From: Chloroflexota bacterium
GTDB lineage: Bacteria > Chloroflexota > UBA6077 > FW602-bin22 > JAMCYS01
Assembly (NCBI GenBank): GCA_023473795.1
Contig: JAMCYS010000023.1
Coordinates: 27,529-91,528 of the forward strand
Direction: 5' to 3'
DNA length: 64,000 nucleotides
Part shown: one piece after another, positions 9,949 through 18,370 of the stretch
Layout: each line of letters begins with the position of its first letter
Numbering within the stretch: position 1 is the stretch's first letter
Translations under genes and position numbers: made by a program
Notes under the pieces: model-generated
What the model was told of the DNA's origin: nothing
The model's input: the letters and a program-made list of their open reading frames with translations, nothing else
Databases searched by the model: none

Positions 9949-11013
9949 TTACCCGGCCAGTTCCAGGTTGGCTAAGGGGAAGGTGTGGGTCGAGCCATCC
10001 TCCAACGTCACGTCGGCCGTTGCGGAGGCAATTGTACCTGCGATCTGCCGAGGACTCAAGGACAGCGAGGCCACCCGCCCCCAGAGGCCGCAGCGCCCCC
10101 CGGCGGCGATGCGGACCTGCGCTCCGACCTCCAATCGGGGCGGCGGCGGCTCGACCGGAGCGGGCGCCTGCAGACAAACGATCACTTGCGGGCGCAACGG
10201 GCACTGCCCCTGATCGGCAGGCAGCAGCACCAACGCCGGACGTCCTAGTGCCTGGCAAAGTGCGGCAAACGTCTGGCCAGCCATTGGCCCTTCGCCTAGC
10301 GACTCCACCGGCAGCACCGCCAGACCGGGGAACGCCCCCTCCACGGCGGCCTGCCAACCTTCGAGCGTCACGCTGCCGGCTACGACCGCCTTGACGCCCG
10401 CCGCCTGCGCCCGCTGCAGCGTCTCCAAATTGGCCCATCCGCCAAAGAGCACGCTGCCGCCGGCCCTGGCGTCGACGCCCACCCGTCCACCGGGCTCGTC
10501 AGAACCGCGCTGCAGCGGACCGTAGGACTCGCCGCCGCTCATCGCCAACGCCTGCAGCAGGAGGGCCGGGGTTTCGATTGTCACCCCGCGCTCCGGAACG
10601 ATTGCGGACACCCTGCCGGCTAGGGCCGCCGCCACAGCAATCACCTCGGCTATGGGCCGGACCACAAGGAGACCCTCCTCGGCCCGGAAATCGAGCACCA
10701 TTCCGGCGACCGGGCAGCGGCAGGTAGCGGTTGTGCGTCCGAAGAGGCCCCGCTTGGCGGCGACTACCTCCCCCTCCGCCACTTCCTCTCCCGGCCGCTT
10801 CAGCAAGAAGGAGGATACGTCCTTGCCTTCTTCGCCGAGCAGAGCCGCCACCGGCAGCGTGAACGGCCAGCGACTCGGTTCAGCGCGAGCGACGATCTCT
10901 TCCTGCCTAATCACGCGGCCGCGGGAAACCAGCACCTCGCCCGGGCAGGGGAGGAGGCGTGCCAACCTGACAACCCTCTGATTCGCCCCTAGGCCGATGA
11001 CCACGGCGCTCAC
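9949..11013 (-). CDS. Conserved hypothetical, partner of the MutL-like protein
   Basis: The 354-residue protein starts with GTG and overlaps the end of the MutL-like gene by 4 bp, indicating translational coupling. Residues about 75-125 (GEEVAEGEVVAAKRGLFGR, then CPVAGMVLDFRAEEG) read like a biotinyl/lipoyl or RnfC-like sandwich hybrid fold. There is no clear lysine acceptor motif. The centre (GVKAVVAGSV, LPVESLG) resembles an alpha/beta domain. The end (about 290-354) looks like a KOW/SH3-type barrel with GAQVRIAAG and GTIASATADVTLEDG. No enzymatic function can be assigned. Genes of this type recur beside MutL-like genes in Chloroflexota, which I know only in general terms. Confidence 0.6.
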   Translation of the reverse strand: MSAVVIGLGANQRVVRLARLLPCPGEVLVSRGRVIRQEEIVARAEPSRWPFTLPVAALLGEEGKDVSSFLLKRPGEEVAEGEVVAAKRGLFGRTTATCRCPVAGMVLDFRAEEGLLVVRPIAEVIAVAAALAGRVSAIVPERGVTIETPALLLQALAMSGGESYGPLQRGSDEPGGRVGVDARAGGSVLFGGWANLETLQRAQAAGVKAVVAGSVTLEGWQAAVEGAFPGLAVLPVESLGEGPMAGQTFAALCQALGRPALVLLPADQGQCPLRPQVIVCLQAPAPVEPPPPRLEVGAQVRIAAGGRCGLWGRVASLSLSPRQIAGTIASATADVTLEDGSTHTFPLANLELAG

Positions 11014-12698
11014 GGTTCCACCCTCTGCCCGCTGTCCGCGCCCATTTGCCGCCTGGCGAGGCTCAAGGCCGCTCGCGCTTCTGCCCCTGTCGCTCTGGCG
11101 GGAAGCGGCCGGCCGCGCGCGTCTACCACCAACCCCAGCGGGGTCGGGGCAATATCCAGCGTCAAAGGTCGCCCACGACCCGCTCCGATGTCGAGCGCGC
11201 CAACAGGCTTCAACTGTAACGAGACGCTCTCCCCACGCGGCTGGGGCAGCGGCTCGATGTTGCCGGAAGCCACGTCCATTCGGAGCGTGTCTCGATTCGA
11301 GAAACCAACCCCGACGGCAATGGCTTCGGCGCCACGGCGCACCTGGCCGAGCGGCGCCGCGTACAGGCCCAGCGGGCGCAGGCCGTCGCGCGCCATGACC
11401 TCGGCCGCCAGGCGTGGTTCCACTTCGGCCAGCGCTCCCAGTGGAGCCAAGAGAGACAGCCTATCCCAGCAAAGGTAGCCAACGCCGGCAGGCTGGAGCG
11501 CATCCAGAGCCAGTAGTGCCGCCTCCCGCTCATCACCACACCAGGCAGCCCGCGAACCGGAAATCACCGCGTAGCCCAGTGCCGGGCCTAGGGCCGGAGT
11601 CGGCAGCGGCTCGCGCCGGTCCTCGCTCGCCTGCTGGGCGCCAGCGCGAACCTCAGCCCCCCAGAAGAGCCGCTCGCGCGCATCCGCGGGCACGGTTCGC
11701 GGCCGCAGGTGGCGATTGGCCGTCACCACCGCAACGTCATCCGTCGGCAGCTCTTCGGGCAGCCATTCCTCCAGGGCTCGGTCGCCAAGTGCGGCCTTGT
11801 GATAGCCGGCCAACGTTGGGCCCCCTGACCATAGTCCAAGGCCGTCGACCGCGCAGTCCAGCACTCTGATAGCTGCCACGGCCGACGTACTGAGATAGCG
11901 AACCACGTTGCGCAGTGCAAGGTCACGGTCGACCGGCCTGTAGCCGAGCCAGCCGGCAAATCGCGCGAAATCAGGCAGCGTGGCGCACCAGCGCTCCACC
12001 TGTAGAGCGGCAAGAGCCAACTTGCAGGGTTCCAGGTTCTCGCTACTTTGCTCGGGCCTCAGTTCAGGCAGCACTTTCAGCACGAGCGCGCCCTTCAGAC
12101 CTTGGTCCAGGGCCTCTCGCGCGCCAGCCTGGCCGGAAAACAGTATGGACGGCGGAGACTCCAGTGCTTCCAGCGCCCGCAGCGCGGCGCCCAGCTGGGC
12201 GAGAGGTTTGTCCAAGCGACGGTCATCGCGGGTGGCAAACAGAATAACGTCAGGCTCTTGACGGCCCAGCCGCCGCAAGGAGTCGTGGAGGGCGCCGGGC
12301 ACGCGGATGGCTTCGTCGCCAAGAACCATGGTGTGTACGAGGTCGTGCCCGGCCGTTTGCACCGCCCGCGCTGCCGCGTCGTAAGCCAGCGCCGCGTCTG
12401 CGCCGACCACAGCCACGCGCAGGCGGCCTGCCGGGCTGCATACCGCCGCCAGCACGTCGGCTCCCGTGCCGTCGCCGCCCTCCGGAGTCAAAGGCGAGGC
12501 ACGCAGGGTCATCCCCCTGCCGGTGAGTCGCTCGACTTCAGCCAGGGCGCCCAGAGCGTCCTCTGCCACCGACTCACTGCCGAATTGCAGCAGGGGATAC
12601 TCGCCCGCTGCCAGGAAACGGCACTGGCCTTCTGCCACGTCCAGAAGGCAGGCTCTAACCGCCGTCGGAGACAAGTCGAAGACCACGGCCGACTTCAC
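11010..12698 (-). CDS. MutL (GlmL)-family actin-fold protein
   Basis: The 562-residue product begins with FDLSPTAVRACLLDV, an ASKHA/actin-type phosphate loop, and continues with the long two-lobe arrangement of the MutL/GlmL family encoded beside glutamate mutase. The phosphate-2 segment is seen as GALDIGAGRG or as RVLDCAVDGLGLWSGGP. No glutamate mutase subunit (GlmE, GlmS-B12) is encoded in the window, so a role as mutase chaperone cannot be assumed. The start is GTG. It is translationally coupled to the next gene and preceded by a zinc-ribbon gene 30 bp away. Confidence 0.75.
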   Translation of the reverse strand: MKSAVVFDLSPTAVRACLLDVAEGQCRFLAAGEYPLLQFGSESVAEDALGALAEVERLTGRGMTLRASPLTPEGGDGTGADVLAAVCSPAGRLRVAVVGADAALAYDAAARAVQTAGHDLVHTMVLGDEAIRVPGALHDSLRRLGRQEPDVILFATRDDRRLDKPLAQLGAALRALEALESPPSILFSGQAGAREALDQGLKGALVLKVLPELRPEQSSENLEPCKLALAALQVERWCATLPDFARFAGWLGYRPVDRDLALRNVVRYLSTSAVAAIRVLDCAVDGLGLWSGGPTLAGYHKAALGDRALEEWLPEELPTDDVAVVTANRHLRPRTVPADARERLFWGAEVRAGAQQASEDRREPLPTPALGPALGYAVISGSRAAWCGDEREAALLALDALQPAGVGYLCWDRLSLLAPLGALAEVEPRLAAEVMARDGLRPLGLYAAPLGQVRRGAEAIAVGVGFSNRDTLRMDVASGNIEPLPQPRGESVSLQLKPVGALDIGAGRGRPLTLDIAPTPLGLVVDARGRPLPARATGAEARAALSLARRQMGADSGQRVEP

Positions 12699-12728
12699 TG
12701 CGTCACCGCCATCCGCCCGGAGAGACGT

Positions 12729-13286
12729 TCAGACAGTCCACGATGCCCGGCCTTTCGCTACCCTTTGGGAGGAAGCCACCAGGCCGCACTGTTTGCGAAG
12801 CACCGCGCCCGCCGCGTCGAAGTCCAGAAACTGCCCGGCGAAGGGGTTAGTCGGCCATTGGGGGCCATTACCTTCTCCCGCGCTGCAGGGGGCGAGGGCA
12901 AGGGCCGAAGAAACCAGCCCGCCGGCCAACGTCAACCAATCTCCCGGCGTCCCGGCAGGCGTGCTCACGGCGCTGGCCGACGCTAAGGAACCCTCTGGTT
13001 CCGCCATCGACCACATCAGGCGCTCTGCCTCTAGCCAGGCGTCTTCTTGGGCCGAGTCGCGACTCTCGTTGACCTCCGGACGCGCCAATTGATCGTTGTT
13101 CTCTGACTGCGGGCTAGCCTCTGCCACCGCCAGCTGCAGACCGCACTGACAGCAGAACCGGCTGCCAACGGCGTTCTCGAAGCCACAGTCTGGGCACAGG
13201 CGGGGGACTGGCAGCACTGTGCCGCACCCACTGCAATAGCGGGCCTGCCCGCTGTTCTGGAGGCCGCACTCGTTGCAGCGGATCAT
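12729..13286 (-). CDS. Double zinc-ribbon protein with long acidic/hydrophobic tail
   Basis: From the ATG at 13286 the 185-residue product opens with four CxxC pairs (CNEC, CSGC, CPDC, CCQC within the first 50 residues), making two zinc ribbons. A charged linker and a Gly/Ala-rich hydrophobic stretch (GDWLTLAGGLVSSALALAP) that could be a membrane segment follow. A start five codons upstream is possible. Ribbons of this kind usually mediate protein contacts. Position at the head of the MutL-like operon suggests a shared function. Confidence 0.7.
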   Translation of the reverse strand: MIRCNECGLQNSGQARYCSGCGTVLPVPRLCPDCGFENAVGSRFCCQCGLQLAVAEASPQSENNDQLARPEVNESRDSAQEDAWLEAERLMWSMAEPEGSLASASAVSTPAGTPGDWLTLAGGLVSSALALAPCSAGEGNGPQWPTNPFAGQFLDFDAAGAVLRKQCGLVASSQRVAKGRASWTV

Positions 13287-13328
13287 CCCATTCCTCCCCA
13301 CCCTAGCTACGAGCAGGCTGCTACCAGA

Positions 13329-13808
13329 CTACTCAATAGCCTGCGGCTTGAACTCCCGTAGGCCATATTGATGGTCCGCCTCGATCAGGCGGCGTAGCAG
13401 ATCGGTAGAGTAGTTGTGCGCCCGTGAGGTCAACGGGAACCACTGCGCCAGGTCCTCGCGCACGCGCCCCAAGTCGGTGGGCTGATTGCCGTTCATCAGG
13501 AAGACGCGGAAGACAGCCTCCAGGATCGGCATTTCGGCCGTGATGAAGCCACGCTCCTTCGAGCAGCAGGAGCGGATGACCGCGGTTGGGTTACTGCCGA
13601 AGGGCACGGCACGCATCTCGTAGACGACTTTTCCCGTCTTGGGATCGATGGTCGGCAGGCGCTCCTGCACCTCGGTGCCAATCTTAGACTGGCAGGAAGG
13701 ACAGAACCGCTTCTCCGCCACTACGCGAAACGATCGGTCGTGGCGGTCGTACCAGAGTAGATCGATGAAATACTTCTGGGGCTCTTGCTCTTGTTCTTCA
13801 GTGGACAT
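13329..13808 (-). CDS. Conserved hypothetical with Cys-pair motif
   Basis: The 159-residue soluble protein is not a family I can name. It has a CPSC pair (near residue 36) and a CC pair about 45 residues later that could together bind zinc. The carboxyl half is predicted helical with conserved-looking segments (ILEAVFRVFLMNGNQPTDL, DLLRRLIEADHQYGLREF). It precedes the zinc-ribbon/MutL-like genes by 43 bp on the same strand and may be the first gene of that operon. The ATG at 13808 is the only plausible start. Confidence 0.62.
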   Translation of the reverse strand: MSTEEQEQEPQKYFIDLLWYDRHDRSFRVVAEKRFCPSCQSKIGTEVQERLPTIDPKTGKVVYEMRAVPFGSNPTAVIRSCCSKERGFITAEMPILEAVFRVFLMNGNQPTDLGRVREDLAQWFPLTSRAHNYSTDLLRRLIEADHQYGLREFKPQAIE

Positions 13809-13956
13809 AGTCGGAAACGACCTCTATTCGGCGGGTCGCCGCCACAGGCGGCACCTGGCTCTGGCCAAGCCAAGCTACCATTCGACCCGTATGATAGCGT
13901 TCGCGTACTGCGACCGCAATGGCCAGAACAGTTCGAGAAAGATCGGGCATTGGCCC

Positions 13957-15186
13957 TTAACCGAACCTAGCCGGCTGCAACCGGCCCTGCCACACGGCCA
14001 GCTGGCCGCCCTTGACCACAGCCTCCACGTGGCGAAGGGCACGGACGTCGGTCAGCGGGTTGTCCACAACGGCCACGAAGTCCGCTGCCTTGCCGACCTC
14101 CAACGTGCCGAGGGTGTTGCCCAGCCCCAACGCCTCCGCGGGCGCCTTAGTCGCCGCCTGGATGGCGGCCAGGGGATCGAGGTCCGCACCGCGAACCGCG
14201 ACCTCCAGCGTCTGAGCGAAACCAGAAAATGGTGTCAAGCGCACCCCTGCGTCACTGGCAACGCTGAACTTCACGCCCTCGGCCACCATCCGCCGATGCA
14301 CCGCCAGATTCTCCCGCAACCGCGCTAGGTCACCGCCCTTACCGGAGGCATCCGGCAAGAGAGCCCGTTGAATGCCCACAAAAGTGAACGTGGCGTACTG
14401 CGGACCGTCCGCCAGCCGTCGTACAGTCTCTTCGTCGTACGCGCTTCCCCCGTCCGCGCTGGCCCACGAGCAGTGCTCCACGAAGTCGACGCCGGCCCTA
14501 ACGGCCAGCTTGATCCCGGCGGTGGCATGGGCGTGCACCGCTACCTGGCGCCCCAGGCGGTGAACGTCCTTCACCAGACGCGCCAGGTCCGCCAACTCGT
14601 ACTGGCAAGCATAAGGGTTCGTGCCCGCGGTCATGTTGCCGCCGGTTAAGCACACCTTGATGAAATCGGCCCCAGCCTCGATCAGTCGACGAGCCTGTTT
14701 CACCAGTTCGTCGGCAGTGTCGGCGGTAGCGCCCAAGAAGTGCAGATGGCCGGCGGTAGTCGTGATAGCAGGGCCAGAGGCGAGAACCGTGGGGCCCGTG
14801 ACCATGCCCTTAGCTATCGCGTCACGCAGGGCAAGGGTCGTCAAACAAGGCCCACCACAGTCCCGCACCGTCGTCACGCCGGCGAGCAGGGACTGCTGGG
14901 CGTGCTGAGCCGCCCGCAGGAGGGCAATCTCCGGGGTGTCGCCTAACAGGGTAGCGATCGCGCTGGCGTGATCCGGCGAGGGCTCGAAGGCGAGATGCTC
15001 GTGCGCGTCTACCAATCCGGGCAGAACCCAGCAGTGGCTCAAGTCAAGGACTTCTCGTTCGGCTGGATCAACCACCATGTCTGAGGTGACGTCGACGATA
15101 CGGCCGGCGTTCATCGCCAGGAGCAAATCGCGCCGGGGCGCTTCCCCGGTACCATCGATTAGGCCGCCAACCTTGGCGAAGTTCAC
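13957..15186 (-). CDS. Amidohydrolase (imidazolonepropionase/prolidase-like)
   Basis: The 409-residue TIM-barrel metal hydrolase has all the family landmarks. His62 and His64 lie in DAHEHL, the likely carbamylated Lys176 in FIKVCLTGG, His217 in VHAHA, His237 in VEHCSWA, and the late Asp in SDAGVR. An amino-terminal beta sandwich (LIDGTGEAPRRDLLL) and carboxyl strand pair (LEVGKAADFVAV) close the fold. The first metal motif reads HEH rather than HxH with a small residue. It is most like the cytoplasmic Xaa-Pro dipeptidase/imidazolonepropionase-like subgroup. The substrate cannot be told from sequence. Confidence 0.85.
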   Translation of the reverse strand: MNFAKVGGLIDGTGEAPRRDLLLAMNAGRIVDVTSDMVVDPAEREVLDLSHCWVLPGLVDAHEHLAFEPSPDHASAIATLLGDTPEIALLRAAQHAQQSLLAGVTTVRDCGGPCLTTLALRDAIAKGMVTGPTVLASGPAITTTAGHLHFLGATADTADELVKQARRLIEAGADFIKVCLTGGNMTAGTNPYACQYELADLARLVKDVHRLGRQVAVHAHATAGIKLAVRAGVDFVEHCSWASADGGSAYDEETVRRLADGPQYATFTFVGIQRALLPDASGKGGDLARLRENLAVHRRMVAEGVKFSVASDAGVRLTPFSGFAQTLEVAVRGADLDPLAAIQAATKAPAEALGLGNTLGTLEVGKAADFVAVVDNPLTDVRALRHVEAVVKGGQLAVWQGRLQPARFG

Positions 15187-15417
15187 GCGGCATTCCTCCG
15201 GGACAGGCGCAAGGCCTACAGCTCACGCCTGGACTGTCTGGTATTGTTTCACACCACAAGAGTGGGCGCAAGCCTGGGGAACGGCCCGGTAATCGCGTCA
15301 CCGTCAGCCAACAAGACAGTCGCGCTCACACTGGGCTGGGCGGCCTCTAGACACCCGCCGCGCAGTCGCCAGGCACACTGCTCCCACTCCTGGTTAGCGG
15401 CGGTTCGTTGCCGTCGG

Positions 15418-15705
15418 CTAGTCGCCGTTGTTGGCTGGCTGCGGCGGAATGCGGCTGAGCAGGTCGATGGCCCGACCAACAGCCGTGCGGGCGCGGTCCG
15501 GAGGCAATGACGTCAGACACTCGTCGATGTGCAGCACGACCACTTGCTTGGCGACCTGATCAAGGGCAGCTCTCGCCGCCATCATCTGAGTCATCACGTC
15601 CTCGCAGGGTCGTTTCTCCTCGATCATCTTCTGAATGCCCTTGATCTGCCCTTCGATCCTGCGCAGTCGCTGAACCGCATCGCGGCTGGGAGAAATGTCG
15701 GACAT
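15418..15705 (-). CDS. csoR: CsoR/RcnR-family metal-sensing repressor
   Basis: The 95-residue all-helical repressor has the family core RLRRIEGQIKGIQKMIEE and the ligand set Cys34, His59 and Cys63 (C-H-C). This fits copper-responsive CsoR better than FrmR (formaldehyde) or RcnR (nickel/cobalt). Its promoter is only about 60 bp from the outward-facing promoter of the ferredoxin/aldehyde-oxidoreductase operon. Besides autoregulation, it may influence that operon. No copper pump is in the window, so the physiological signal remains open. Confidence 0.85.
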   Translation of the reverse strand: MSDISPSRDAVQRLRRIEGQIKGIQKMIEEKRPCEDVMTQMMAARAALDQVAKQVVVLHIDECLTSLPPDRARTAVGRAIDLLSRIPPQPANNGD

Positions 15706-15737
15706 ACCCTACCCCTCTTGAGTATCCTCGCCCCGCC

Positions 15738-15766
15738 ATTATAGGCCAATGGGCCGAACCCGTCAA
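15738..15766 (-). promoter_or_regulatory. csoR promoter with possible operator
   Basis: On the minus strand TTGACG (15766-15761) and TATAAT (15743-15738) are separated by exactly 17 bp. Downstream, between the -10 and the csoR start, lies a G-rich stretch flanked by GATAC and GTATG (about 15707-15727). It resembles the G-tract operators of CsoR/RcnR proteins, consistent with autorepression. Confidence 0.65.
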
Positions 15767-15821
15767 AGCGGGAGGGAGGCAGAAGGCGAAGCGTGACTCG
15801 GTTCGTCCCGCCGACCGCATG

Positions 15822-15830
15822 TGCTATAAT
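15822..15830 (+). promoter_or_regulatory. Extended -10 promoter of the ferredoxin/AOR operon
   Basis: TGCTATAAT at 15822-15830 is an extended -10 element with no good -35 (TTCGTC at 15802). It lies about 55 bp before the GTG start of the polyferredoxin and diverges from the csoR promoter. Confidence 0.5.
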
Positions 15831-15885
15831 GCGGCGCGGTTGCGCCAAGGGGACTATTCCCTTAGACATGGCTAGGAGGGGCAGC

Positions 15886-16269
15886 GTGAGGGTCGATGCC
15901 ACGGCTAGCCGTTGCACCGGGTGTAAGCTCTGCCAACTGGCGTGCGCGCTGCACCAGTTCGGTGAGAACAACCCCAAGAAGACGGCCATATTGATAACCA
16001 GCGATCTCCTGAACACCGGCCACTACCGGGTTGCCGTTTGCGACCAGTGTGGGCTCTGCGAGGAACTGTGCCCGGCAGGGGCGGTGAGCAAAGTGGATGG
16101 GGCCTATGTGGTCGACCCGGAAGAGTGCACGTACTGCTACATCTGCGTCAATGAGTGTCCCCAGGGCGCAATGCTGGTCCCATCCGGCAAGCACACCCCA
16201 GTCAAGTGCATTTCCTGCGGCGATTGCGTGGAGTTGTGCCCGACCTCGGCGCTGGCCATGGTGGAGTAG
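15886..16269 (+). CDS. Polyferredoxin with four [4Fe-4S] motifs (AOR electron partner)
   Basis: The GTG at 15886, with GGAGGGG just upstream, gives 127 residues; the frame is open further upstream. Sixteen cysteines form four clusters in order: CTGCKLCQLAC, CDQCGLCEELC, CTYCYICVNEC and CISCGDCVELC. This is the DMSO reductase B/HycB-like ferredoxin arrangement. It ends 12 bp before the aldehyde ferredoxin oxidoreductase gene, so it most likely carries electrons from that enzyme to soluble ferredoxin or to another redox partner in the cytoplasm. Confidence 0.85.
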   Translation: MRVDATASRCTGCKLCQLACALHQFGENNPKKTAILITSDLLNTGHYRVAVCDQCGLCEELCPAGAVSKVDGAYVVDPEECTYCYICVNECPQGAMLVPSGKHTPVKCISCGDCVELCPTSALAMVE

Positions 16270-16281
16270 GAGGAACTCATA

Positions 16282-18126
16282 GTGAACGGATACGCCGGCA
16301 AGATACTGCGTGTCGATCTCTCCACCGGCAAGACCTGGACCGAGCCCGTGGACCCCAAACTGGCGCGCGAATACCTGGGCGGGCGCGGTTTCGCCGCGCG
16401 CCTCATCTACGACGAGGTCAAGGGAGCTGAGGCTCTGGGGCCGGACAACCGGTTGGTACTCGCGTCTGGCCCCTTCGCCGGAGTGTTCCTCCCGGCCGGC
16501 GCCAAAGCGACTTTCGCCGCCAAGTCGTCCGCCACCGGACTATACGGTGACGCCAACGTGGGCGGGCACCTCGCGGCCGAGTTGAAGTACGCCGGCTATG
16601 ACGCCATTGTCTTCCAGGGCAGTGCCGACCGGCCGGTATACTTGTTCGTCGACGACGAAACGGTCCAGATCCGAGACGCCTCGCGCCTTTGGGGCAAGGG
16701 CGCGATCGAAGCGGAGGTCGCCCTGAAGGACGAGCTGGGCGAGGACTACCAGATCGCCACCATTGGCCCCGCGGGCGAGAACCTGGTCAAATACGCCTGT
16801 GTCGGTCATGACATCGGCCGCCAGGCCGGTCGAACCGGCGCCGGTGCGGTGATGGGTTCCAAGAGATTGAAGGCGATCGCCGTGCGAGGCAGCCAAACGG
16901 TGCCCGTGGCCGACATCGAGGCGCTGCGGCGCATAAGCAAAGAAATGTTCCTCAAAGTCAAGGCAGACCCGGGGCTGCAGGTCTGGCACGACTACGGCCT
17001 CGGCTCGGTCTGCAGTTGGGCGAACTCAATCGGCGCCTTCCCCACGCGCAACTTCTCCTCCGGCTACTTCGAGGGCATCGACGGCATTGACCACCACGCC
17101 ATGCGGGAGCGCATCATCGTCGGCAGCAAGGCCTGTTTCGGTTGCCCCATGGCCTGTGGCAAGTTCAGCCGGGTCAAGGAGAGGGGCGTATGGGTGGAAG
17201 GCCCCGAGTACGAAACGACGGCCCTCATCGGAGGTAATTGCGCCCTCAACCGCATCGAGGACGTGGCCTATGCCAACTACGTTTGCGACGAGCTGGGTTT
17301 AGACACCATCTCTGCCGGCAACGTCATTGGCTTCGCTATGGAGTGCTTTCAGCGCGGCGTCATCGACGAGCGCACCACCGGCGGGCTAGCGGTCCGGTTC
17401 GGTGACGTCGAGGCGTTTGTTACCTTGGCGAATCGCATCGCACGCCGAGAGGGCATCGGCGACCTTCTGGCAGATGGAGTAAAGCAGACGGCGGCGGTCT
17501 GGGGCAAGGGATCAGAGTCCTACGCCATCCAGGTCAAGGGGTTGGAGTGGAGCGGCTACGAGTCGCGCGGCGCTCCCGCGATGATGCTGGCCTATATGAC
17601 GGCCGACATCGGCGCTCATCATAATAGAGCCTGGGCGATAACCTACGATATCGCCCAGGGGCGGGAGAAGGTGGAAGGCAAGGCCGCCAAGGTCATCGAC
17701 TTGCAGCACGTCCGGCCGCTGTTCGATTGTCTGGGGGCCTGCCGCCTGCCGTGGGTCGAAATGGGACTAGACCTCAAATACTACGCCGAGCTGTTTCCCG
17801 CGGTAACTGGCCTGGACCTGTCGTGGGAAGACCTGCTGCAGGTATCTGAGAGGGTCTACAACCTGACCCGCGCCTACGCAGTCCGCGAGGTACCGGGGTT
17901 CGGGCGTTCGCACGACTATCCACCGGAGCGCTTCATAAGCGAGCCGGTGCCTGATGGCGCCACCGCGGGTAGTCGCATCCCCCGCGACACTTTGGATGCG
18001 CTACTTGACGACTACTACGGGTTGCGCGGCTGGGACAAGACCGGGCGGCCGACGGGTGTGACGCTGCGCCGGCTCGGGCTTGGCGACGTCGCCGAGGAGT
18101 TGGCGGCCCGTGGCCTCGTCGAATAG
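16282..18126 (+). CDS. aor: Tungsten-type aldehyde ferredoxin oxidoreductase
   Basis: The 614-residue protein matches the AOR family over its length (about 605 usual). It oxidises aldehydes to acids, or in reverse reduces acids, using a tungsto-bispterin and one [4Fe-4S] cluster. The amino domain (GGRGFAARLIYDEV, ASGPFAG, FAAKSSATGLYGDANVGG) binds the pterin. Cluster cysteines are seen in CFGCPMACGKF (near residue 285) and in DCLGACRLPW (near 482). The GTG start follows AGGAGG. Substrate class cannot be read from sequence. The adjoining MoaD-like gene fits a need for pterin cofactor. Confidence 0.93.
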   Translation: MNGYAGKILRVDLSTGKTWTEPVDPKLAREYLGGRGFAARLIYDEVKGAEALGPDNRLVLASGPFAGVFLPAGAKATFAAKSSATGLYGDANVGGHLAAELKYAGYDAIVFQGSADRPVYLFVDDETVQIRDASRLWGKGAIEAEVALKDELGEDYQIATIGPAGENLVKYACVGHDIGRQAGRTGAGAVMGSKRLKAIAVRGSQTVPVADIEALRRISKEMFLKVKADPGLQVWHDYGLGSVCSWANSIGAFPTRNFSSGYFEGIDGIDHHAMRERIIVGSKACFGCPMACGKFSRVKERGVWVEGPEYETTALIGGNCALNRIEDVAYANYVCDELGLDTISAGNVIGFAMECFQRGVIDERTTGGLAVRFGDVEAFVTLANRIARREGIGDLLADGVKQTAAVWGKGSESYAIQVKGLEWSGYESRGAPAMMLAYMTADIGAHHNRAWAITYDIAQGREKVEGKAAKVIDLQHVRPLFDCLGACRLPWVEMGLDLKYYAELFPAVTGLDLSWEDLLQVSERVYNLTRAYAVREVPGFGRSHDYPPERFISEPVPDGATAGSRIPRDTLDALLDDYYGLRGWDKTGRPTGVTLRRLGLGDVAEELAARGLVE

Positions 18127-18364
18127 CGTCGTAGTCAAACTGGGCGGCACGCTGGCCGAACTCGCGGGCACCAAGCAGCTGTGCGTCGAGTTGCCTGGCG
18201 AGCCCACTCTGGCCGAGGTAGCGGCACTAGTCGGCGTGGCGCCGAACCTGGTAATGCTTTATGCGGTCAATGGTACCCTACGGGCAGCTGATTACCGCCC
18301 GTCCCCCGGGGATGAGGTTCTACTCATCCCCGCGGTCGCCGGCGGCCAACTCACGGGCAGGTAG
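18110..18364 (+). CDS. MoaD/ThiS-like sulfur carrier with C-terminal extension
   Basis: The 84-residue beta-grasp protein reads VVVKLGGTLAELAG at the start and ends YRPSPGDEVLLIPAVAGGQLTGR. MoaD and ThiS normally end in the Gly-Gly that is adenylated and thiocarboxylated, but here five residues (QLTGR) follow the GG. Activation would therefore need trimming, as suggested for some tungsten-pathway MoaD homologues. The GTG at 18110 overlaps the AOR stop by 17 bp; ATG 18080 is an alternative. Linkage to AOR suggests a role in tungstopterin assembly. Confidence 0.78.
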   Translation: MASSNSVVVKLGGTLAELAGTKQLCVELPGEPTLAEVAALVGVAPNLVMLYAVNGTLRAADYRPSPGDEVLLIPAVAGGQLTGR

Positions 18365-18370
18365 GCGCGG

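Noticed and set aside
15249..15479. A possible small minus-strand gene after csoR
   Set aside because: The frame has no convincing start or ribosome site, overlaps csoR, and the translation matches nothing known.
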